This document shows, piece after piece, positions 52,101-61,100 of a stretch of DNA of 64,000 bases (position 1 is its first letter; every line of letters begins with the position of its first letter). Location of the stretch: the NCBI GenBank assembly GCA_038373885.1, contig JAWZYV010018289.1:1-64000 (forward strand). The letters are read 5' to 3'. The notes beneath the pieces were generated by a model. It worked only from the letters and a program-made list of their open reading frames with translations, was not told the origin of the DNA and did not search any database. A program made the translations under genes and the position numbers. The stretch is from Cheiracanthium punctorium. Taxonomy: Eukaryota; Arthropoda; Arachnida; Araneae; Cheiracanthiidae.

Positions 52101-55100
52101 GAAAATACTGTCTTTATGCTTTTAAATATGAGTGTAACAGAAAATATATCCATGGGAATATTTTCCTAAGTCCCTTCGTATCAAGAAGTGTTGATAGCAT
52201 TTTCCATGCCATATGTATTGTGCTAAAATAATAAAAATAAGTATTTATAAAATGTTTCATATTTATGTTATGCAAAATTGCTTTTTATTTTTGATATTTC
52301 TTATACTCTTTTTGCAAGATGATCAGCAAATTAGTTCATTTCCTTCATTCTCATTATAACGTGCAGGTCCAGGGTTCTGGTCTCTCATGTGTTTGTTAGT
52401 CTAAGGGTCTAGAGTTTCATGCAGTTAACTCCAGAACTTATTCAAAGGCATCGCCCTGTTAGGCAGATTGCCCTAATCAGCTTTGTTTTAAACAAATCAG
52501 TCATCCTTTTTATAAAACAATTTTGACTGTATAGTTGTTTTTGTTTTGTTTTTCATTATGAAAGGCATTTTCTTGTTATATTAAACCTAGCTGTGACAAC
52601 CTAGCAGACATTTTTGCTTTTTTTTTTTTTAACTTATAGTTTAGAGTTCTTATATAATTTATTTTTTGTAGGGAGTATATCCCCCTTTTCCTGAAGAAGT
52701 TCCTGATTTATCTAACTGTTATGGTAAGTATAAAAGAATTTGGTGCCTTTTACCATACATTATCGTGTAAGATAGCTTTATTTTATTTTCATAAACCTTG
52801 TTTCAAACATAATTAATAGTTTCCTTTTTCTTTTCAAAATTTCCATTACATTTGGAAAAAAATTGATTTTGTAATTTAAAAAGAATCTGAACTGAAGTGA
52901 TATCTGCTGTTCTAATTGTTCTTACTTGCAAATTTCTTGTAAATTGTCAGACCATAAAAGAAATTGAAAAAAAAAAAATATTTAACCCTTTAATGTCTAG
53001 GCATATATTTTTATGTTTCTCATGTGTCTTCTTAACCTAAACAGGCATGGACTTTTATATATAGGACTATTAATATTCTCTGCCATTTATGTATTCCACT
53101 TGTGGGGTATTCACCAGCAACTAAAAAAGAGACTTTTGCTACGAAATTTAGGATAGTTTTTTGGTTTAAAAGGGCCATTTTCATACTATTTCCAAATATT
53201 TCGTGACTTTTCCTTTAATTCAGACCACTAATTTAGTGATTGGAAAAGACAAGTTTTGTTCATTGTATTTCTTCTTCTTTTCCAAGCTTATCTGCTATCA
53301 GAATGTCTCCTAGAAGCCTCCCTAGGACTATCTCATACCTATTGTAAGAGACCAAACAAGGATTCAGTTATCATGATACATTTTTGTATTCGTTAAAAGT
53401 ATTATGTGTATGAAAAAAACTGGAAAAAATAAAGGGTTTTTTTTAATTTGATTATTAAATTTTGTTCATTCTTTTTTTACTTAATGTCACTAGAAAATTT
53501 ATAATGTTTACCTTTATTCAATAAGTGTATGGTATGTGAATTTATATGTAAGAGAAAGCAAGAAAATATAAAGAGCAAATAAATAGAAAAATTAATATGA
53601 TTATTTAATCTTGTGCATTTCTTTTTATATTATGATGTCAATATATTTTTGAACTAAACTTTGAGGAAATTGCTACAGTATAGGACCGATTATCCCGAAT
53701 GGTCAGGACTGAAGGTTTTCCAGATTTTGGGTCCTTTTTCCTTTTAACACTTTAAGGATCTCTATTGAAATTTTGAATCTCTTTTCCTTTAAAATATTAA
53801 AGGATTCCTGCTAAATTTGCTAGCTATTAATTTAAGTACATGGTGATCAATTTGAAAGAGTACCCATTGGTTTTTATTATTACCTTTAAATCTGGCAGAT
53901 GTGGCAACTATTCCAACACTGAAGTATAATTATTTGAACTTTTTCTAGTGTGTGAGACAATTTCCAACAGTGTTAGACTGTTACAATTTTATTTGTGAGA
54001 TAAAACAGAAACAGGAGCACAATGTTACTTAATCCTATGATAATTAAAAAAAAAAAAAAACATAGTATAATAATTCAAGTATTTTACCTGACCTCACCTT
54101 CTTACATTTCTTTTTATGGCATTATCTCGAAGATAGGGCTTTCCAGAGAACTCCTGCAAACATTGGTGAATTAAAACAAATCAACTAAAATATTGTCAAT
54201 ACACCAACAATGTTGTGAACATGTGAAAAAACTTAGTTCAACATGTTCATGTTTGCATTCAAACTGGTGGCGAACATTTTCAAGATTCTGTAAGGAATGA
54301 TACCATAAAAAATTTGAATTAAATTATATTTTTCAAAAATAAAATTATCGCTGTATTAAACAGCAATGTGCTTCTCTAATTCTGATTTACCTTACAAATA
54401 AAGTTGTAACAGTTTAACAGTGTTGGAAATTGTCTCCCACACTTAACCCTTTAAGGCACAATGATCCCGCTCTGGAAACACCAAACTCTGACGTTTTAAC
54501 TGTTGCCAGTCGCGAAGAATAGATTTAATTTCTATAAAAATAGTTGCGGGTGACATAGCACCACGAGAATCCTTTACTTTTTAGCACGTCATTTCCCGTA
54601 AAAAAAAATTGTCACGGTTATTTTTAACAGCACTGACATCTGCTGAAAAATGGAACAATGCAAAGGGCAGCCGTTGCCATCGCTCGACTTAACTACCAGC
54701 AAGATGGCGGACAATCGAAACGTTCATCGGGTGCCACAGATCTAGAGACCCTTTATTGACGACAGCTGCATCAAAAAACGGTCTCTAGATCTGTGGTACG
54801 CGATGAACGTTTCGATCATTGCATTGGGAAAGGGTTGCGCCTCAAAGGGTTAAACAAAGTTCAAACAATCATACTTGTGTTAGAACAATTGCCACATCTG
54901 TCAGATTTAAATGTAAAAAAGAAAAATCAACAGGTACTCTTTTAAATTGATCACCCTGTACTTTCTGAAAAAACGTCTATTGTTTTTTGACACACAATAG
55001 GAAAGTTCACAATTATCTCAAAACTTCTTGAGAAGTAATTTTTAACAGGTAACACACACAAAATATTTTCAACCCTGCATTGCTATATAATTCTGAAACA

Positions 55101-58100
55101 CCATGTATTCCAAATCAGGTCCTTGAAAATATTAATTCTCATGATTTCCCTTTCAAAAAATCAAAGGAATCCTTGAGTGTTGTTGTTCCCCCCCCCCCCC
55201 ATCACCCATTCTTTTAAGAGGGGAGAAGGTGGTTTAAAACTATATAAAAGTGTAAGTCTTCACTTACATGTAAAAGTTCAGTCCTAGATGTCCATTTATA
55301 ACTTATTTGGTAATGCTTTTTGAAAATAAAGGGAAGAATCTGCTATAATGTAATTTAAATGTATTATTCTAGATTCTCTTAGTGTTGTTGTGGCTGCTGG
55401 ACCATTTACTACTACAGATACTTTGTCTTACGAACCTTTGCAAGATTTGATGAAGTATGTGAAATTGCACATGCCTCATGTTCTTATTTTAGTAAGTAAA
55501 TTATTCTAGAGGCAAATGTGTCCTGTAATTTTTTTAATATAAATTATTTTCAGAATAAATTGTTATAAAAAAGAAAGTATGTAAATGATATCCAATAAGA
55601 ATTGTATTCCTTGGTGTCTTTTCTTCCCTTGCAAAGTGCACTTACCCTAGTTTATTTTATATTTTTACTTTCTAAAAATAAAACAAAAAACTAATATTTA
55701 ATTGGTTTATAAGTTTATTTAGCATAAGACTAATTTGTATCGGATCAGATTTATGTCCGAAATATGTTCTTGTTGATGCTTTTCTACTTCTACAAATGTC
55801 AGGTCTCATGGCTAGATCTATCTTTGTTGATTGCAGGAGAGATTAAGAAACCATAAATTTGTTTATTATTGAAGTTAAAATATTATTGCATAAAAGGAAA
55901 ATATTAATTATTGATCAATTTTTGAGCAGCAATATTTCAGCATTTTCATTGTTAAAATATTTACTTAATATCTATCTCTTGTTTTGTAGATTGGCCCATT
56001 TGTCGACATCAAGAATCAAGTTATAGAAGTAGGTGTTTACATTTTAAAAAAGCTCAAAAAATATATGACTTATAAAATTTTGTACTTTAAAGTTATTTTT
56101 TTTTTTTTTTAGCAAGATGAATTAACCGAGACATTTGATGAAATATATCAAAGTTTAATTTCTAAAATCATTGCTGATATTGATAGGTAAGTCAATAAGT
56201 CTGCTTTTATATTTTCAAAATTTTGTACAAAAATTGTTTAGAAAAAAAGCATTGTTTTCTTAATATTTTGTCTGTAACAAATTATATTCCATTATATTTA
56301 ATTCTTAACTATCAATATTTACTGGAATTTTAGATATTAAGTAGTATTATATGATTTTCTTTATACCAGTTACGTGAAACTACTTTTTAAAATAAAATTC
56401 ATAGATTTTATTACATTGAGAAAATTTACAATTGATTAACTAAAGGCTTAGAAATTAATGAATTGCAGTGCATTATATTTGTCATTATAACAATGTTCAA
56501 TTTGTGATATTAAAATATTCTTGGCAATGCCTTGTTAATTTTATTTTTATGTGTATTTCAGCTTAAGTACTAAAGTTGTCATTCTACCATCAACTAGAGA
56601 TGCTCATCATTTTTCTGTATACCCTACTCCTCCTTTTAAAAGTGGTAGGAAAACAAAGGTGAGATAAAAATTCTATATATTTTTCAAGTTATTTTACGTT
56701 TATTGACTATATTAAAATTTACATCACAATCGAGGGAATGCCACTTTATCTATTATTCTGATTGTATTGTAGTACTATGTATCCCTGATGATTTTTAGAT
56801 TAAACCTGGATGTAGCGGAAACCTGCCTAAACCAAATTTTGAAACGAAACATTTGTTTTATTGTATTATAATTCTTTTTTTTATTATTAGTTTAGGTAAG
56901 TAAATAAATCATTCCTTTAATAAACCTTTATTAATCTTCTGTAATACCTTTATTTTCAATGCTTTCTGGGTAATGGTGATGTATTACAAAAGCAATAAAT
57001 TACAAATCAATTCTTTCCAAAAAATGTAGAAAATAATCAAAATTTATTAGAAAATCTAGGCATACCATGCTAGAGCAGTTGACATACCTGCCAACTGCTC
57101 CGATTCTTCCAGAGCAATTCTGTAAATATGTTGCAACTTTGGACACTCCACACAACAGGATATTTTTGTCAAAAAGTAGCCACATTGGAATTGAACTTCA
57201 ATAAATAAAATTAGAGAGAAATGCATGCAAAATCCAAAAGGACATGTTTTATCTTACAGTGGAAAAAAAAAAAAAAACGATCCATTGCTGTACAGGTTTA
57301 AAAGTAAGAATGACTTATTTCACACACTCATTATTCACTTTATATTAACTACATTGATCTTTTTTATGTTTAAAATAAATAAAATGAATTAAATTCCATT
57401 TTTTAGGGCCTCGTGTGAATATATCTTACAGTTAATGAGAAATATTTTTATGTTGATTATTATGATATTAGTTAATGATGCATTACTCGGTTTAATTTTT
57501 TTCATACCTTTATCGCAAATAATTAAGTTACAACCTTTTATTAATTGTTTCATGATCTGCTCCTGAAGACTTCTTAAAACTCCAGAATTTTCCCCAAGTT
57601 TTCCTGATAAATGTTTTTATATGTTGGTAAGTGTGCTAGTGAAATTGCAATAAAATAAAAAAGTAATTAAATGTATATCTTTTTTCCCGGTGGTGATGAA
57701 CACAAAAATCAGGGAAATTTTTCATGATGTTACTATTAAAATTAAATGGTTATTACATGACTTTTTTTTTTTCCTCTTGTTTTAAATTAGGTCAAAAATA
57801 TATAATTTTGTAGCAAAAAATTGTATTAACTTAAATGAATGTATTTTCCTCTTGTCTTGCAGAGATTATATTTTGCTTCTAACCCTTGTATGTTAAACAT
57901 TGAAGGTGTCATATTTGGTTTAACATCAACTGATATTTTATTCCATCTTGGTAAAGAAGAGATATCATTGTAAGCTTTTTTCTTTTCAAATCATGAAATG
58001 AAAATGTATAATGTATATTTTCATGTGTAAGTTTGTTTTCTTATTAAAATGCATTTTTAAGTTATAAATGCTTATAATCACAATATCACCTTAAAATTGC

Positions 58101-61100
58101 TCTCCTATTCTGCTTAGACTGTAAAATTGATTATTTATTTTATTGTGTTCCAAATAATTTTAAGTTCAATATTTTATCATGAAGCTTTTCATCATAAAAA
58201 AAAAATGTAAATAAATACAGAGTGTTTAATAATTAAAGCATCACTTTAATAGCTGTATAAAATGAAAACTTCTAAAAAGAAGATTACAAAATTTGTAAAT
58301 GCCATAAATTTTATATAACACTTAAGCAACATTTAAGTCGTTGATTCTCAAACGTTTTTGGTGGTATATCTTTAAAACAAAAATAATCGTAAGTTGTACT
58401 TCATATTTAAGCATTAATGTTTAACCCGTTGCCGGTTCTATTTTTTTTCGATTTGGAGGGCCAAAAAGTGTCAATTTTTTTAATGCATATTTTGATATAG
58501 ATACATTTTTAAAACATAACAACACTATTCTCATATAAGATTTCCTACATATATAATTCTACCTTCTAGTGGGCAGAAAAGTAAATAAAAGTGTTTGAAA
58601 GAAAAACAAAATAATTCGGGAAAGATTACGCGAAAAATAAAAAATTTCCTACTTCCCGAGCTACACTCGGGAGATTCCAGAATGGAACGTTTTACCTGCC
58701 TGAGCTGAGCTCGGGCAAATCCAGTAAGGGATTAAAAACATTGCATAACTACAAATGGAAAATAAATATAAACATAATATTATGTTATATTTATGCAAAA
58801 TAAGTATTAGCATTAAATTAAAAATTCACATTTTGTAATAGTATCTTATGTAATCAATGTGATTGTTTTAGTTCAAGAATATTTGGGGGGGGGCTGCTCT
58901 GGTTTGATACTGTATGTTAAAGCAGTTGTTACGCCTGGTTTTAGTTCTAATTTACTTCTGGAATTAAAACCAGTTTCAGTTGTTCTCGCTTATGGAAAAT
59001 TGCTTTGCACTCGAATACACCATCAGAAGCTTACAAATAATTGTTAGACTTCTTTAATTTACCTTCAGGAACACGGACGTAGCTATAGCTTTTATATGGG
59101 AGGGGTCCAGCTATGTGGGGGGGGGGGGGATCCATTCGTACTGTAAAATTTAATTTGCGGCAAATTTTACTATAAATAACTTGTAAAAAATTTCAGTTAC
59201 ATTACAATTTTTTAGTTTTTATGGTAATTTTTTTATAACTCATTAAAATATAGAGTTTACACATGGACATTTTGCCAAAATTTTCAGTTTGCGTAGACGA
59301 AGGGGAGGGTTCAGCCCCCCTAAACCCCTCCCTTATATACGTCCATGTTCAGGAATCACTTTGCATACCTTCTGGTGTGTATATACCACACTTTGGTGAC
59401 CTCTGGTTTAAGTAACTATTCCACATTTGTACCAATATGAAGTGGAGCCCATATCATTCATTAAAAAAATCATGCTGCTCTAATGTATCACATTGCTAAG
59501 TATTATAAGTCTTCTTGAAAAATTAAGTATTATAAGTCTTCTTGAAATGTATTCTTTGCACACAGCTGTTGCAGAGCATGTGATGGATACTATCCCTAGT
59601 TGCTCTTCTGCTGGCAGTTAACACAAACCACCCCGGATGGTGACTTAGGGAACCCGAAGTTGGATTTGATTGAAATTGTTAGGAATTCTTTGTGCCCAAA
59701 TTCTGCTGATTGTGTGCCTTGATGACCTTATTTAGGACTAATTGTGTTTGACCTGTCAGGGAATAGTTATTGGGTCATTTTGTGTGCAGTAATTCAATTT
59801 GGCAAGAATAAGTCTACATGCAGTGTGCTTTCCATGGTTGTTTTCTTGACTACCAATGAGTTTCTACAAGAAAAACTTATTTCTTCATCCAGATTCAGGT
59901 AGCATCCAGTATCTTCAAACCTTGAACAGTATTTTGATTTGTTTGTACACTCTTAAAGATTTGGGCATGTTTAGTGCATGCCATTCTTTAAATACTAATG
60001 TAGAAATACTCCTTAACTTATGAAGCATGGGTTTTTGAATTTGAAACTATCATGAATTTATTGCAAAAGATTGTTGAAAATGCAAGTTTCATTGCCAAAA
60101 ACCTATGTGATGTGTAGCGTAAATTTTTAAAGTCATTTTTTTTTCTTTTACCTTTCTCTGAAAATTCATACAAACTAGCTGCCAAGGCGGCCAGCTTCAA
60201 TGCCCGATACCTTACTGTTCTTTATACTCAGTGGAGTGCTGACTAAATTTCTGGACTCATTTCAATGAAAATCAAGTTTCTTTGTTTTAACAGTATTTTT
60301 CATTACATTTATTTAGTTAAGGTTGCTACATATTTTGGGTGCCACCATAAAAGCTGATGTTGAAACAGCAACTAAGTAGCTAAAATGGGCTTTAGCCCAA
60401 TGAATGATGACATTTTTTTGATGGGTGATTAATGCACCAAGTATTGTAAGTTCGATGTTTTAAAGCTGTGAAAAAGTCTGAAAGATCTTGCATTTTTGTG
60501 TATCCATTATTATTTTATGGTCTAGCTACTGTGTGACATATGCTTGCTCCATTTGATGTCGCTGAACTGTTAATTTGGATTTTCGCACATGCATTATTGT
60601 TATTGCACCAATGTTTACATCTAGCTGTTGCCGTTTGCAGCATGGAAATATCCTCGATTTTGGTACCGCCTACGTTTCGTTAGCGTATTATTCATACAAA
60701 TGCTTGGATGTTTAGGAACAAAAATATTCTTTCCCCTCCAAAAAATAAAAACATGTAATCTGTCATAATATTTTTTCATCATATCTTTAAAATTTTTGTT
60801 AAATACTTTTCACTTAATAACTGTTTTAAAGTAGATATAAAACTCCTTTATGTACTACTACAAAATATGTAGTGAAAAAAAATTTCTCAGGATCTCTCTT
60901 TTGCTTAAATGTTTACTTATTTTTAAAGAACTTTATAAGCAATTTATAATTATTGCATTAAATTATATGTCAAAGTTTAAATATTAGTTAATTTTTCTTT
61001 AACAGCCCTCAGTTACCTGATAGATTAGGAAGGCTGTGCAGTCACATTTTAACACAAAAGAAGTAAGTAACACTACTTATTAATTTAAAAAGTAACTTTT

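Noticed and set aside
52983..53445. Another TTAA-flanked element (CCCTTTAATGTC to AAAGGGTTTT)
   Set aside because: The ends do not form a convincing inverted repeat next to TTAA.
58859..59047. 62-codon frame in intron 14
   Set aside because: No homology or splice context, and it lies between two MITEs.
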